A stretch of 64,000 nt of DNA from Bacteroidota bacterium (GCA_016845175.1 JAERTD010000071.1:1-64000), one strand, 5' to 3'. Counted from the stretch's first letter, positions 39,168 through 49,580 are shown. Notes: generated by a model from the sequence alone, not told the origin. A program made the numbers and translations.

Positions 39168-39644
39168 ATGAAAAGATTTTTGTCCATAGGAGTTGTGATA
39201 GTATTAGGCATGCTGATGCTGTCGAGTTCTTGTGATAAGACCAATGACAATCCCTACATACCCAATGTAAGGATCAATATCACCATCGATCCCAACTCAA
39301 CCCAGTTTTTGGAACTCAACATTGTGGGAGGCTGGTTGTATTTGGATGAGACTTCGATGGCTACTGCCATTCCTTATCCCAGCCGAGGCATCATAGTATA
39401 CCGTTTCAGCCAGACTGAATTCAGGGCCTTTGAAAGACAACCACCCAACGAACCTAATTTGTGCTGCGACAACAGCTTGTGTACACGACTGATTGTTGAT
39501 GAGCACTATCCTTTTGTGAAGGATACCTGTAACGACAACCTTTATCAAATGATTGATGGTTCACTTTTTGAGGGTGCAGGCAATTATCCACTAATTCAAT
39601 ACAACGCCCTCTTCGACGGTGGCCTATTACATATATTCAACTAG
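39168..39644 (+). CDS. Rieske-like fold lipoprotein lacking clear Fe-S ligands
   Basis: 158 residues. The signal peptide ends in LSSSC, Cys22 as lipid site. The body resembles a Bacteroidota lipoprotein group with a Rieske-type fold: LNIVGGWLYL, GIIVYRFSQTEFRAFER, then a Cys-rich segment and a closing strand with YQMIDGSLFEGAGNYPLIQY. In the places of the Rieske C-x-H and C-x2-H motifs I see ERQPPNEP and DTCNDN, so a normal 2Fe-2S site is unlikely. Function unknown. It ends at a strong terminator. Confidence 0.55.
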   Translation: MKRFLSIGVVIVLGMLMLSSSCDKTNDNPYIPNVRINITIDPNSTQFLELNIVGGWLYLDETSMATAIPYPSRGIIVYRFSQTEFRAFERQPPNEPNLCCDNSLCTRLIVDEHYPFVKDTCNDNLYQMIDGSLFEGAGNYPLIQYNALFDGGLLHIFN

Positions 39645-39656
39645 AATAAAAAAAGA

Positions 39657-39695
39657 AACAAAAAAGGCCTTGTGAGTTCACAAGGCCTTTTTTTA
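39657..39695. terminator. Bidirectional terminator between the lipoprotein gene and ahcY
   Basis: A 12-bp stem beginning AAGGCCTTGTGA with a 2-base loop, A tract on the left and T tract on the right, lies between two convergent genes. Confidence 0.92.
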
Positions 39696-39712
39696 TATAT
39701 CTCATGTGGCTC

Positions 39713-41140
39713 TTAATACCTGTAATGCTCAGGTTTGTAAGGACCACCTTTTTTAACGCCAATATAATCAGCTTGCTCATCGGTAAGTTCAGTTAGGGTT
39801 ACACCTATACGCTCAAGATGCAAACGTGCTACTTCCTCATCAAGATGTTTGGGTAATCTGTAAACACCTACCTCATAGCTATCCCTATTTGCCCAAAGAT
39901 CTAATTGAGCTAAGGTCTGGTTGGTGAAAGAGTTACTCATAACAAATGAAGGGTGTCCTGTAGCACAACCCAGATTCACCAGACGGCCTTCAGCCAACAA
40001 ATAAATGGAATGGCCATCAGGGAAAGTATATTTATCAACTTGAGGTTTGATGTTGGTTTTAACCACACCTGGCATATTTTCCATTTGAACCACCTGGATT
40101 TCATTATCAAAGTGACCAATATTGCAAACAATGGCTTCTTCTCCCATACTGGCCATATGCTCAGCAGTAATGACATCTTTGTTTCCGGTTGTGGTTACAA
40201 AAATATTTCCTTCCTTAACTGCTTCTTCCATGGTACTTACTTCAAAACCTTCCATGGCAGCCTGTAGAGCACAAATGGGGTCGATCTCAGTAACGATTAC
40301 TCGGGCACCGTATGATTGCATGGATTTGGCAGAACCTTTACCCACATCTCCATAACCTGCAACAACCACCACTTTTCCGGCAATCATTACATCTGTTGCT
40401 CTTTTGATACCATCAGCCAATGATTCACGACATCCGTAAAGGTTATCAAATTTTGACTTGGTTACTGAATCGTTCACGTTGATGGCAGGAACCAACAATT
40501 CACCAGCTTCAAACATTTGGTATAAACGGTGGACTCCGGTAGTGGTTTCTTCAGAAACACCTTTCCATTCTTCCACTGTTCTGTGCCATTTGGTTGAATC
40601 TTCCTCTAAAGTAGCTTTTAAGAGCTTCAGGATTTCAGCTTCTTCCTCACTGGAGGCTTCCACGTCCAATACGCTGGCATCTTTTTCCGCAGCGAAACCT
40701 TTATGTATCAGCAAAGTGGCATCACCACCATCATCAACTATAAGCTCAGGGCCTTTGCCACCTGCAAACGAGAGTGCTTGTTTGGTACACCACCAGTACT
40801 CTTCCAGGGTTTCACCTTTCCAGGCAAAAACAGCAATATCACGAGCCGCGATGGCAGCTGCTGCATGATCCTGTGTGGAGAAAATATTACAGCTTGCCCA
40901 ACGGACTTCTGCTCCCAATGCATCCAGGGTCTCAATTAAAACCGCAGTTTGAATGGTCATATGCAGGGATCCCATAATTCGCACATCTGCCAAAGGTTTG
41001 GAGGCGGCATATTTTTCTCTGATAGACATCAGGCCGGGCATTTCTTTCTCGGCTATTTCGATTTCTTTACGTCCCCAATCTGCCAGCGACAAGTCTGCCA
41101 CTTTATAGGGAAGTTGTTTTTCGGTAAGTACTTCTGACAT
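39713..41140 (-). CDS. ahcY: Adenosylhomocysteinase
   Basis: 475 residues, normal length for the bacterial type with an insert. NAD is held by [14 protein letters not shown]; the substrate domain shows [16 protein letters not shown] and [13 protein letters not shown]; the C-terminus ends in [12 protein letters not shown]. It splits S-adenosylhomocysteine into adenosine and homocysteine, relieving methyltransferase inhibition and supplying homocysteine for the MetH encoded divergently. Cytoplasmic homotetramer in the family. A TATCTTTG -7 box lies at 41221-41228 on the minus strand. Confidence 0.97.
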   Translation of the reverse strand: MSEVLTEKQLPYKVADLSLADWGRKEIEIAEKEMPGLMSIREKYAASKPLADVRIMGSLHMTIQTAVLIETLDALGAEVRWASCNIFSTQDHAAAAIAARDIAVFAWKGETLEEYWWCTKQALSFAGGKGPELIVDDGGDATLLIHKGFAAEKDASVLDVEASSEEEAEILKLLKATLEEDSTKWHRTVEEWKGVSEETTTGVHRLYQMFEAGELLVPAINVNDSVTKSKFDNLYGCRESLADGIKRATDVMIAGKVVVVAGYGDVGKGSAKSMQSYGARVIVTEIDPICALQAAMEGFEVSTMEEAVKEGNIFVTTTGNKDVITAEHMASMGEEAIVCNIGHFDNEIQVVQMENMPGVVKTNIKPQVDKYTFPDGHSIYLLAEGRLVNLGCATGHPSFVMSNSFTNQTLAQLDLWANRDSYEVGVYRLPKHLDEEVARLHLERIGVTLTELTDEQADYIGVKKGGPYKPEHYRY

Positions 41141-41220
41141 AACTTTATTGAGTTTTTCTGTTTGAATCTGTGTTAAATTGTTGCTCCTTTAATGTAAATT
41201 CAGGAGTTGAAAACGGGCTG

Positions 41221-41228
41221 CAAAGATA
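41221..41228 (-). promoter_or_regulatory. TATCTTTG -7 box before ahcY
   Basis: Minus-strand match to TAnnTTTG, 80 bases before the ahcY start codon, leaving a leader of about 70 bases. Confidence 0.5.
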
Positions 41229-41323
41229 ATTATTATTCCGGAAGAACTGGTTTTTAACACTTTCTTTAGGATTTTCTTCCTGTTTCGTTAATTGATATTA
41301 ATTAGAATGATTAAAAATTGTTC

Positions 41324-41331
41324 TATATTTG
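41324..41331 (+). promoter_or_regulatory. TATATTTG -7 box before the SAM riboswitch and metH
   Basis: Plus-strand match to TAnnTTTG, about 54 bases before the start of riboswitch stem P1. It is the best promoter candidate for the riboswitch-metH-metF unit. Confidence 0.5.
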
Positions 41332-41384
41332 TGGCATAATTCAAAACCTCTTTTCGATACATATCGATACCCTGAGGGCAATTG

Positions 41385-41490
41385 ATTTATAAAGAAGGGT
41401 GGAGAGATTAGGCTCTGCGAAGCCCTGACAACCGTCCCACTTGGGAAAAGGTGCCAATACCTAACCCCGTTTTACGGGGAAATGATAAAT
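41385..41490 (+). ncRNA. SAM-I (S-box) riboswitch
   Basis: P1 is closed by ATTTAT (41385-41390) with ATAAAT (41485-41490). The core has the S-box landmarks in order: GGTGGAGAGATTAGGC, then GAAGCCCTGACAACC, then P3 (CCCACTTGGG), then AAAGGTGCCAATACCTAA, then P4 (CCCCGT/ACGGGG at 41465-41479). It lies about 170 bases before metH, a methionine-synthesis gene, so binding of SAM should lower metH-metF expression. No classic intrinsic terminator directly follows P1, so control could act through the downstream leader. Confidence 0.93.
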
Positions 41491-41508
41491 TAAATTAGTA
41501 GTAATGAA

Positions 41509-41648
41509 GCACATATTGGGAAGTGATTGCAGCAGTATAATCTGTTAGGCCAAATGGCATGAACATGAAAATGGTATTGCATATGCCAAGTATCGGTTAA
41601 CAGAAGATCAACCGGTGTTTGCACATCCAAGACCATCAGTATATGTGC
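41509..41648 (+). ncRNA. Foldable leader segment between the SAM riboswitch and metH
   Basis: GCACATAT (41509-41516) can pair perfectly with ATATGTGC (41641-41648), closing a domain of 140 bases that ends 14 bases before the metH start. Inside, CTGTTA can pair with TAACAG around an inner TGGCAT/ATGCCA hairpin, or the CGGTT/AACCG hairpin can form instead by using some of the same bases. It may be the expression platform of the riboswitch or a separate structured element. No known family recognised. Confidence 0.45.
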
Positions 41649-41662
41649 TAAAAAAATGAAAA

Positions 41663-44600
41663 ATGAATCCATCATTACAAAACGAACTTAAGAAACGAAT
41701 CCTGGTGCTGGATGGTGCCATGGGTACAATGATTCAACAGTATAAGCTTGAGGAAGAAGATTACCGGGGCAAACGTTTTGAGGATGCCAGTATACTCCAG
41801 AAAGGTAACAACGACTTACTCAATCTTACCCAATCCCATATCATAGAAGAGATACACAAAGCCTATCTGGAAGCGGGTGCTGATATCATTGAGACCAACA
41901 CATTTAATGGAACCCGTATTTCTCAAAGCGATTATGGTTTAGAAGAGGAAGTTTATGAGATTAACCTAAAGGCAGCTCAGATCGCAAGAAGGGCTGCAGA
42001 TTATTATACCCAACAAACCCCTGAAAAACCTCGTTTTGTAGCAGGTGCCATGGGTCCTACCAATAAAACAGCTTCTATGTCTCCGGAGGTGAATGATCCC
42101 GGCTTCAGAAACATCAGTTTTGATGAACTTTTGGATGATTATTTTGAACAAGCCAAAGCCCTTTGGGAAGGAGGTTCAGATGCTTTACTCGTGGAGACCA
42201 TCTTTGATACCCTGAATGCAAAAGCAGCCCTTTTTGCTATCCAGAAATTAATGGATACAATCGGAGAAAAAATCCCGGTAATGGTATCAGGAACCATAGC
42301 GGATGCCAGTGGACGGACCTTATCTGGTCAAACACTGGATGCTTTCTTTAACTCGGTTTCCCATATGGATTTGCTTAGTGTAGGCTTGAACTGTTCCTTA
42401 GGTGCGGAGCAAATACGTCCGCATTTGGAAGAGCTTTCCCGTATCGCTCCATTTAATGTAAGTGTATACCCCAACGCCGGGCTACCCAATCAATTTGGAG
42501 AATATGATGAAAGTCCTGAGGAGATGGGTTTGCATATAAAGGACTTTACAAACAACCACTTCCTGAATATTGTTGGAGGCTGTTGCGGTACAACACCTGG
42601 ACATATCAGAGAAATTGCAAGGATTGCTGCAAAAGCCAATGCCCGAAAACTTGCTGAGAAAGATCTTAATACATCCATTAGTGGTCTGGAAGCTCTACAT
42701 ATCAATCCAAGTATAAATTTTGTCAATATTGGAGAAAGAACCAATGTCAGCGGCTCACGAAAATTTGCACGCCTGATCCGTGAAAAACAATATGAAGAGG
42801 CTTTAAGCATTGCTCGCCATCAGGTTGAAGGGGGTGCACAAATACTTGATGTAAACCTGGATGATGGCATGCTGGATGCCGAAAAGGAAATGACGAAATT
42901 CCTGAATATGCTGGCTTCAGATCCGGAGATTTCCAGGTTACCTATCATGATAGATTCTTCCAAATGGGAAGTTATCGAAGCAGGACTGAAATGCGCTCAG
43001 GGGAAGTGTATTGTGAATTCCATCAGCCTTAAAAATGGTGAAACAGAGTTTTTGGAGCAAGCTAAAAAAATCAGAGCCTATGGGGCAGCTGTTGTGGTAA
43101 TGGCCTTCGATGAAGAAGGACAAGCGGCATCTTTCGAACGCAAAATTGAGATCTGTGAAAGAGCCTATCAATTGCTTACGCAACACATCGGTTTCCCTGC
43201 CCAGGATATCATCTTTGATCCTAATATACTGGCTATAGCCACTGGTATGGATGAGCACAACAACTATGCGGTGGATTATATTAAAGCCACCCAATGGATA
43301 AAAGAAAACCTTCCCCATGCAAAAGTAAGTGGGGGTGTCAGTAATTTATCCTTCTCATTCCGAGGAAATAATCTGGTAAGAGAAGCCATTCATTCGGTGT
43401 TTCTGTTTCATGCCATTAAAGCAGGAATGGATATGGGCATTGTAAATCCGGGCATGCTCCAGATTTATGACGAAATAAAGCCTGATTTGAAAACGTTGGT
43501 GGAGGATGTGGTGCTTAACAAAAGAAAGGATGCCACAGAGCGTCTCATTATTTATGCCGACAAAATCAAAGATAGCCAAGGACCTCAAAATCAAAAAACT
43601 GTGGCCTGGCGTAAGCTGGATGTGGTTGAACGTCTGAAACATGCCCTGATTAAAGGAAATGCCGAATACATAGAGGCTGATGTGGAAGAAGCCCGATTGG
43701 AATTCCCTCGTGCTCTCGATGTAATTGAGCAACCCTTAATGGATGGTATGAATGTGGTGGGTGATTTATTTGGCGCCGGGAAAATGTTCCTGCCCCAGGT
43801 TGTTAAAAGTGCCCGGGTGATGAAGAAAGCGGTGGCAGTATTACTTCCCTATATTGAAGCTGAGAAAATTGAAGGCGAACATACTGCTGGTAAGGTCATT
43901 ATGGCCACTGTGAAGGGAGATGTTCATGACATTGGGAAGAACATTGTCGGTGTTATACTTTCTTGCAACAATTATGAGGTTATTGATTTGGGTGTGATGG
44001 TTCCCGCAGAAAAAATTCTGGAAGCCATTGAACAAGAAAATGCACAGGTGGTGGGTTTGAGTGGCTTGATTACCCCTTCCCTAGAAGAAATGGTGCATAT
44101 GGCCCATGAACTCCAAAGGAAAGGGCTGAAGATTCCTCTCCTCATAGGTGGAGCCACTACTTCTGCCATTCATACTGCTGTTAAAATTGAGCCCAATTAC
44201 GAGCAGCCAGTTATTCATGTGAGAGATGCATCAAAGGTAATTGGGGTGGTTAACAAACTACTATCACCTGATGAAAAAGAAAACTATACTAAGTCAGTGG
44301 CTGATGAATACCAGGAACTGCGTCAAAAACACTTAGATAATCAACAGGAAAAAAAATATATCAGTTTATCGGATGCAAGAGCCAATGCTTTTCAGGCAGA
44401 TTGGGATAATCTAACTGTTGAGAAGCCAAGGTTTTTGGGAACCAAACATTTTACCAATTATTCCTTGTCCGAGGTTAGAGACTATATCGACTGGACCTTC
44501 TTCTTTCATGCCTGGAAATTAAATGGGAAATATCCAGATATCCTAAAAGATCCCATCAAGGGAGAAGAAGCCCATCAACTGATGGCTGATGCCAATCAGA

Positions 44601-45319
44601 TGCTTGACAAGATTATTGAAGAGCAATGGCTCAAATCCAATGCTGTTTTTGGCATTTTTGAAGCCAATAGCAAGGCCGATTCTATTCATTTGAAAGAGGA
44701 TGGGAAGCACATTGACAGCTTTCATTTTCTGAGAAACCAGGAAGAAAAGAAAGGCGGATTACCAAATCTCTGCCTTTCAGATTTTGTGGCGCCACTACAA
44801 TCAGGATCAACAGATTATATGGGGGCTTTTGTGGTTACTGCAGGGCAGGGCATAGAAAAACAACTGGAGATTTTTGCTGCAGATGACGATGATTACAATG
44901 CCATCATGCTGAAAGTACTGGCAGACAGACTGGCGGAAGCTTTTGCCGAATTGCTACATCTTAAGGTAAGAAAAGAATATTGGGCGTATGCAAGCAGTGA
45001 AGTCTTACCCATGGAAGATGTCCTTCGCGAAAAATACCAGGGCATCCGACCAGCTCCAGGCTACCCTGCCTGCCCGGAACATTCTGAAAAAGAAACTCTC
45101 TTCCGCATCCTAGAGGCCGAAAAACATACCGGAGTTGAATTAACAGAAAGTTATTCAATGTATCCAGCAGCATCTGTCAGCGGGTATTATTTTGCACATC
45201 CTGATGCCCAATATTTCAATGTTGGAAAAATACTTGAGGATCAGCTGGATGATTATGCCACAAGAAAACAACTGGATACCGAAGAAATAAGAAGATTACT
45301 ACCCATGAATCTGGCGTAG
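41663..45319 (+). CDS. metH: Cobalamin-dependent methionine synthase
   Basis: 1218 residues, full length. Order: homocysteine domain (zinc ligands Cys244, Cys307, Cys308 in GLNCS and GGCCGT), methyltetrahydrofolate domain ([13 protein letters not shown], from about 355), cap, B12 domain with DVHDIGKN, where His755 is the lower cobalt ligand, and the C-terminal AdoMet reactivation domain with [12 protein letters not shown]. It moves the methyl group from methyl-THF to homocysteine, giving methionine. It heads a unit with metF 22 bases downstream, under the SAM riboswitch. ATG at 41663 is supported by the alignment of the zinc and B12 ligands to E. coli numbering, offset by three to four. Confidence 0.97.
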   Translation: MNPSLQNELKKRILVLDGAMGTMIQQYKLEEEDYRGKRFEDASILQKGNNDLLNLTQSHIIEEIHKAYLEAGADIIETNTFNGTRISQSDYGLEEEVYEINLKAAQIARRAADYYTQQTPEKPRFVAGAMGPTNKTASMSPEVNDPGFRNISFDELLDDYFEQAKALWEGGSDALLVETIFDTLNAKAALFAIQKLMDTIGEKIPVMVSGTIADASGRTLSGQTLDAFFNSVSHMDLLSVGLNCSLGAEQIRPHLEELSRIAPFNVSVYPNAGLPNQFGEYDESPEEMGLHIKDFTNNHFLNIVGGCCGTTPGHIREIARIAAKANARKLAEKDLNTSISGLEALHINPSINFVNIGERTNVSGSRKFARLIREKQYEEALSIARHQVEGGAQILDVNLDDGMLDAEKEMTKFLNMLASDPEISRLPIMIDSSKWEVIEAGLKCAQGKCIVNSISLKNGETEFLEQAKKIRAYGAAVVVMAFDEEGQAASFERKIEICERAYQLLTQHIGFPAQDIIFDPNILAIATGMDEHNNYAVDYIKATQWIKENLPHAKVSGGVSNLSFSFRGNNLVREAIHSVFLFHAIKAGMDMGIVNPGMLQIYDEIKPDLKTLVEDVVLNKRKDATERLIIYADKIKDSQGPQNQKTVAWRKLDVVERLKHALIKGNAEYIEADVEEARLEFPRALDVIEQPLMDGMNVVGDLFGAGKMFLPQVVKSARVMKKAVAVLLPYIEAEKIEGEHTAGKVIMATVKGDVHDIGKNIVGVILSCNNYEVIDLGVMVPAEKILEAIEQENAQVVGLSGLITPSLEEMVHMAHELQRKGLKIPLLIGGATTSAIHTAVKIEPNYEQPVIHVRDASKVIGVVNKLLSPDEKENYTKSVADEYQELRQKHLDNQQEKKYISLSDARANAFQADWDNLTVEKPRFLGTKHFTNYSLSEVRDYIDWTFFFHAWKLNGKYPDILKDPIKGEEAHQLMADANQMLDKIIEEQWLKSNAVFGIFEANSKADSIHLKEDGKHIDSFHFLRNQEEKKGGLPNLCLSDFVAPLQSGSTDYMGAFVVTAGQGIEKQLEIFAADDDDYNAIMLKVLADRLAEAFAELLHLKVRKEYWAYASSEVLPMEDVLREKYQGIRPAPGYPACPEHSEKETLFRILEAEKHTGVELTESYSMYPAASVSGYYFAHPDAQYFNVGKILEDQLDDYATRKQLDTEEIRRLLPMNLA

Positions 45320-45341
45320 CAAATTATAACAAACATATACC

Positions 45342-46301
45342 ATGGATAAAACAGTAGTACAACATATTGAACTCTCAAAGGATACGCTTTTTTCATTTGA
45401 GTTATTGCCTCCCCTAAAAGGACAGGATTTTGGTTCCATCCAGAAGTCTATAGATCCATTAATTGATTTCAAGCCCTCCTTTATCAACATTACTTACCAT
45501 CAGGAAGAAATTGAATATGACACCCTTCCCAACGGGCTCATAAAAAAGAAAGTGGTCAGAAAACGACCCGGCACGGTAGGTATAACTGCAGCCATTAAAT
45601 ACCGCTATGGTGTAAACGTTGTTCCCCATATTATTTGTGGAGGTTTTACAAAAGAGGAAACGGAAAACGCCCTCATCGACCTTAATTTTCTTGGTGTAAA
45701 AAACCTACTTATCGTGCGTGGCGATCCGCAACCCGGCCTAAAATCATTTAAACCCGAACCGGAGGGCAATGCATATTCCCTTGAGTTGGTGGAACAGGTG
45801 GCCGACTTGAACAGAGGAAATTATATTGATCCCAATATACGCAATTCACGATCCACCAACTTCTGTATTGGCGTGGCCGGTTATCCTGAAAAACACGGGG
45901 AGTCACCCAATCTGGATAGTGATTTGTATTTTTTAAAGAAAAAGGTAGAAGCAGGTGCCGAGTATATTGTGACTCAGATGTTTTTCGACAACCAAAAATA
46001 CTTTGATTTTGTAGATCGCTGCAGGAAAGAAGGCATTACCATTCCCATTATTCCAGGTCTAAAACCCATCTCTACAAGAAATCAGATAGTTAATATTCCC
46101 AAAGCTTTTAATGTGGATATCCCTGCTGAGTTGGTAAAACAGGTTGTCAAGTGTAAAGACAATCAAGAAGTGAGGGAATTGGGTGTTGAATGGTGTATTG
46201 AACAGTCCAAAGAACTTAAGGCTGCAGGAGCTCCGGTATTACATTATTATACCATGGGCAAATCTGATAATATCCAGAAAATTGCACAGGCTATCTTTTA
46301 A
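45342..46301 (+). CDS. metF: Methylenetetrahydrofolate reductase
   Basis: 319 residues, a TIM barrel with FAD. FSFELLPPLKGQ gives the catalytic Glu near residue 20; FINITYHQEE, NLLIVRGDPQPG and EYIVTQMFFDNQKYF are family signatures. It reduces methylene-THF to methyl-THF, the donor used by MetH encoded just upstream, so the pair shares the SAM riboswitch. Slightly longer than E. coli MetF, as is common in Bacteroidota. Confidence 0.96.
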   Translation: MDKTVVQHIELSKDTLFSFELLPPLKGQDFGSIQKSIDPLIDFKPSFINITYHQEEIEYDTLPNGLIKKKVVRKRPGTVGITAAIKYRYGVNVVPHIICGGFTKEETENALIDLNFLGVKNLLIVRGDPQPGLKSFKPEPEGNAYSLELVEQVADLNRGNYIDPNIRNSRSTNFCIGVAGYPEKHGESPNLDSDLYFLKKKVEAGAEYIVTQMFFDNQKYFDFVDRCRKEGITIPIIPGLKPISTRNQIVNIPKAFNVDIPAELVKQVVKCKDNQEVRELGVEWCIEQSKELKAAGAPVLHYYTMGKSDNIQKIAQAIF

Positions 46302-46376
46302 AACAAATGCACAATTCATTTCTTAAAAATTATTAATCCAACACTTTTGCTCGCACAAGTCTCCTGTTTTTTTCCC

Positions 46377-46384
46377 TACCTTTG
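46377..46384 (+). promoter_or_regulatory. TACCTTTG -7 box before the GGGP synthase gene
   Basis: Exact TAnnTTTG match, 14 bases before the start codon, implying a very short leader. Confidence 0.45.
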
Positions 46385-46398
46385 AACAAAGCACTTTC

Positions 46399-47133
46399 AT
46401 GAATACAATCGATCTATTCTATAAGCCAAAAAAACAGTTGGCTGTCCTCATCGACCCTGATAAATTAAGTCCGGATCAATTAATAAAAACCTCAGCGATT
46501 GCTGAAAAGGCTGGCGTTGACTTCCTGTTTGTTGGTGGCAGCTTGCTAACCAGTGATATGCTGTTCCATAGTGTGAGAACCTTAAAGGAAAACAGCAATA
46601 TACCCGTGGTTCTTTTCCCCGGAAATTCATACCAGATCAGCCGGAATGCCGATGCCATGCTGTTCTTATCACTCATATCCGGCAGGAATCCTGATATGCT
46701 TATTGGCATGCACGTGCTTGCAGCTCCCTATATAAAACTCAGTGGTTTGGAAACCATTCCAACAGGCTATATGCTGATCGATAGTGGCAAACCTACATCG
46801 GTGAGCTATATGAGTAATTCATTTCCCATCCCAAATGACAAAAATGATATTGCCGGCTGTACCGCTATGGCAGGTGAAATGCTCGGTCTTAAACTTATCT
46901 TTATGGATGCCGGCAGTGGAGCCAAACATTCCGTTCCTGAATCTATGATCCGGTTTGTAAAAGACTCCATCGAAATACCGGTGGTTATCGGAGGTGGTAT
47001 TCGCGAAGCGTCACAATTAAAAAAAGTCCTGGAGGCCGGTGCCGATGTGGCTGTGGTTGGAAATACCTTTGAAGAAAATCCTCAGCTCATTTCTGATTTC
47101 GCACAGGTGGTTCATGAGTTGAACAATGCCTGA
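46399..47133 (+). CDS. Geranylgeranylglyceryl phosphate synthase family protein (PcrB/GGGPS)
   Basis: 244 residues, a TIM barrel. AVLIDPDKL at 14-22, FVGGSLLTSD, LFPGNSYQIS, TGYMLIDSGKPTSVSYMS and VVIGGGIREASQLKKVLEAGADVAVVGNT match the GGGPS family. These enzymes join a polyprenyl chain to glycerol-1-phosphate, the first ether-lipid step in archaea; Bacteroidota have a distinct group with this activity shown in vitro for some members. The in vivo product is not known. Monocistronic here. Confidence 0.88.
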   Translation: MNTIDLFYKPKKQLAVLIDPDKLSPDQLIKTSAIAEKAGVDFLFVGGSLLTSDMLFHSVRTLKENSNIPVVLFPGNSYQISRNADAMLFLSLISGRNPDMLIGMHVLAAPYIKLSGLETIPTGYMLIDSGKPTSVSYMSNSFPIPNDKNDIAGCTAMAGEMLGLKLIFMDAGSGAKHSVPESMIRFVKDSIEIPVVIGGGIREASQLKKVLEAGADVAVVGNTFEENPQLISDFAQVVHELNNA

Positions 47134-47152
47134 TAATTCCTGAGATTTGACT

Positions 47153-47160
47153 TATCTTTG
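47153..47160 (+). promoter_or_regulatory. TATCTTTG -7 box before the DPP4 gene
   Basis: Exact TAnnTTTG match 49 bases before the start codon. Confidence 0.45.
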
Positions 47161-47209
47161 CCCTCAATTGAATAAATAATTGTAGATCGCAACCTCTAAT
47201 CTAAAATTT

Positions 47210-49357
47210 ATGAAAATCTTATTGAATAGATGCATGCTTGCATTTGTGCTCTTTTTGTCAATTACCGCATCAGCACAGGATAAACTGCTCACACTTGAAG
47301 ATATCACCTACCAAAATCCGGCCTTATTTCCGGCCAGAGTGAGTCAGTTACAATGGATAGGTGACACCGATTCCTATGCCTATGCAAAAAAGGATGCCAT
47401 CTATAAAGTGCATGCCAAAAGAGGATCTGAAAGTTTACTCCTGGATCTGGATATGCTCAACTCACAAATGCATCACCATGGTTTTGATTCATTGAAACGA
47501 TTGCCACGCCTGAGCTTTAAAGATGGGAGTAGTTGTAACTTCAGTGCAAAAGGCAATTATTATTCATATAATTTTAAAAGTAACCAGCTAAAGAAATACA
47601 ACAGCCTGCCCAAAGAAGCTGGTACGATAGAACTCAATGAAAAAACAGGATGGGCTGCCTATACCCAGGATAATAACATATACATTTCCGAATCAGGAGA
47701 GCCCATAGCCATCACCTCAGATGGAAGTGATACCATCGTTAATGGTCAAACCGTTCATAGAAATGAATTTGGCATTCACAAAGGATTATTCTGGTCACCT
47801 GCAGGAAGCAAACTGGCCTTTTACCGCAAAGATGAATCCAAGGTGTCTGACTACCCTTTGGTAAATGTTGATGCCAGAGTGGCCAGCGTTGAAAACACGA
47901 AATATGCCATGGCTGGTATGAGCAGCGAAGAAGTTACACTGGGCGTCTATGATCTACATAGTGGCAACACTGTTTTCATGAAAACTGGTGAGCCAAAAGA
48001 ACAGTATCTGACTTCTGTGACCTGGGGCCCGAAAGGTCAGTTCATTTATATCGCCTTGCTTAACCGCGATCAGAATCATTTAAAATTGAATCAATATAAC
48101 GCCAATACCGGTGCTTATGTTAAAACCTTATTTGAAGAAAAACATCCCAAGTATGTGGAACCTGAAAATCATCTATACTTTCTTCCGAACAATGATGACC
48201 AGTTTGTGTGGATAAGTGAGAGGGATGGTTACAATCATCTCTACCTGCACAGTGTAAGTGATGGTGCGCAAATCAAACAACTCACCTCCGGCGATTGGGT
48301 GGTAACTGATATGATGGGTTTCTATGGAAAGAAGGATAATCTCATTTATTTCAGGGCTACCAAAGAAAGCCCACTACAAAAAAACATTTATTATATAAAC
48401 CTCGACAAAGAAGGTATACATAGAGTAAGCCCTGAAGAGGGAACACATAGTGGCAGGGTTAGTAAAAGTGGAGAATTCATTATTGATATCTACAGTAATT
48501 TTGAAACCAGTCGTGTGTATCAGTTGGTCAACAACAAAGCCGAGCAAATCCGTGTGATTAAGAAAGATACCCAGCCTTTGAAGGACTATCAGTTGGGAGA
48601 CATGCAGATGATCGACTTGAAAGCTGAGGATGGCACTGTCTTAAAAGCCAGAATGCTTTTACCCATTAACTTCGATAAAACCAAAAAGTATCCTGCCATT
48701 ATTTACGTGTATGGAGGACCGCATGCACAGTTGATTACCAATTCATGGTTGGGTGGTGCCGGGCTCTTTCTAAACTATCTGGCACAACAAGGTTATGTGG
48801 TTTTCACCCTCGACAACAGAGGCTCTGCAAACAGAGGCCGGGATTTTGAACAGGCCATTTTCAGAGACCTGGGTCATTATGAAGTGGACGACCAAATGGT
48901 GGGTGTGAATTATTTAAAAAGCCTTGAGTTTGTAGATCCCGAAAGGATTGGTGTTGACGGCTGGAGTTATGGTGGCTTTATGACCATTTCCATGTTACTC
49001 AAAAATCCTGGAGTCTTTAAAGTGGGTGTTGCAGGAGGCCCTGTCATTGACTGGCAGTATTACGAAATTATGTACGGAGAGCGCTATATGGACAAACCTC
49101 AGGATAACCCCGAAGGCTATAAGAGCGCCAATTTGCTCAACTATGTAGATCAGCTCGATAGTAAACTTATGATCATCCATGGAACCATGGACCCAGTGGT
49201 TGTGTGGCAACACAGTCTGGTTTTTCTGAAAGAAGCTGTGGCCAAAGACAAACTTATCGACTATATTGTGTATCCGGGACATGAGCACAATGTCAGGGGT
49301 AAAGACCGTGCACATCTCTATCGGAAAATTGTGGATTACTTCAACTCCAATCTATAG
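47210..49357 (+). CDS. Dipeptidyl peptidase IV family serine peptidase (S9B)
   Basis: 715 residues. A signal peptide ends near residue 23 (ASAQ). An N-terminal beta-propeller (DPPIV_N) runs to about 460 and an alpha/beta-hydrolase domain follows. The nucleophile is Ser586 in GWSYGG, the acid Asp661 in HGTMDPVV and the His probably His693 in GHEHNV. A paired Glu motif is not obvious. It should cut dipeptides from the N-terminus of peptides in the periplasm, often after Pro or Ala in the family. It belongs with other peptidases in the window. Confidence 0.94.
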   Translation: MKILLNRCMLAFVLFLSITASAQDKLLTLEDITYQNPALFPARVSQLQWIGDTDSYAYAKKDAIYKVHAKRGSESLLLDLDMLNSQMHHHGFDSLKRLPRLSFKDGSSCNFSAKGNYYSYNFKSNQLKKYNSLPKEAGTIELNEKTGWAAYTQDNNIYISESGEPIAITSDGSDTIVNGQTVHRNEFGIHKGLFWSPAGSKLAFYRKDESKVSDYPLVNVDARVASVENTKYAMAGMSSEEVTLGVYDLHSGNTVFMKTGEPKEQYLTSVTWGPKGQFIYIALLNRDQNHLKLNQYNANTGAYVKTLFEEKHPKYVEPENHLYFLPNNDDQFVWISERDGYNHLYLHSVSDGAQIKQLTSGDWVVTDMMGFYGKKDNLIYFRATKESPLQKNIYYINLDKEGIHRVSPEEGTHSGRVSKSGEFIIDIYSNFETSRVYQLVNNKAEQIRVIKKDTQPLKDYQLGDMQMIDLKAEDGTVLKARMLLPINFDKTKKYPAIIYVYGGPHAQLITNSWLGGAGLFLNYLAQQGYVVFTLDNRGSANRGRDFEQAIFRDLGHYEVDDQMVGVNYLKSLEFVDPERIGVDGWSYGGFMTISMLLKNPGVFKVGVAGGPVIDWQYYEIMYGERYMDKPQDNPEGYKSANLLNYVDQLDSKLMIIHGTMDPVVVWQHSLVFLKEAVAKDKLIDYIVYPGHEHNVRGKDRAHLYRKIVDYFNSNL

Positions 49358-49580
49358 AATTTGGGGCTCCTGGCCACAATTTCACAGAAATAGCTTATAG
49401 CCCCACTGCAATATTCAAGTGGCTCTGCAGGCTGAATATGCTAGTACTTTAGGATTATACCCCCTATAATCTTTCCCATCTGTGGAATTATTTTCCATCT
49501 CCAGACTGTTTTATTTGCGCGAATCTGCTATACTGCTTTGATATTTAGCATTTTACATATATGGCATCAATTTGGAGCAT

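Noticed and set aside
40458-40868. 136-codon open frame opposite ahcY
   Set aside because: Antisense to a clear ahcY; Ser/Thr-rich with no motif.
41509-41648. Cobalamin or THF riboswitch before metH
   Set aside because: A B12 box and the conserved cobalamin core were not found, and the THF riboswitch pattern does not fit. The segment is kept only as a foldable leader of unknown type.
42938-43318. 126-codon open frame opposite metH
   Set aside because: Antisense shadow of a highly conserved gene with no motif of its own.
49358-49580. Hairpin-like GGGGCT/AGCCCC pair after the DPP4 gene as terminator
   Set aside because: The loop is long and there is no T tract; nothing firm can be called.
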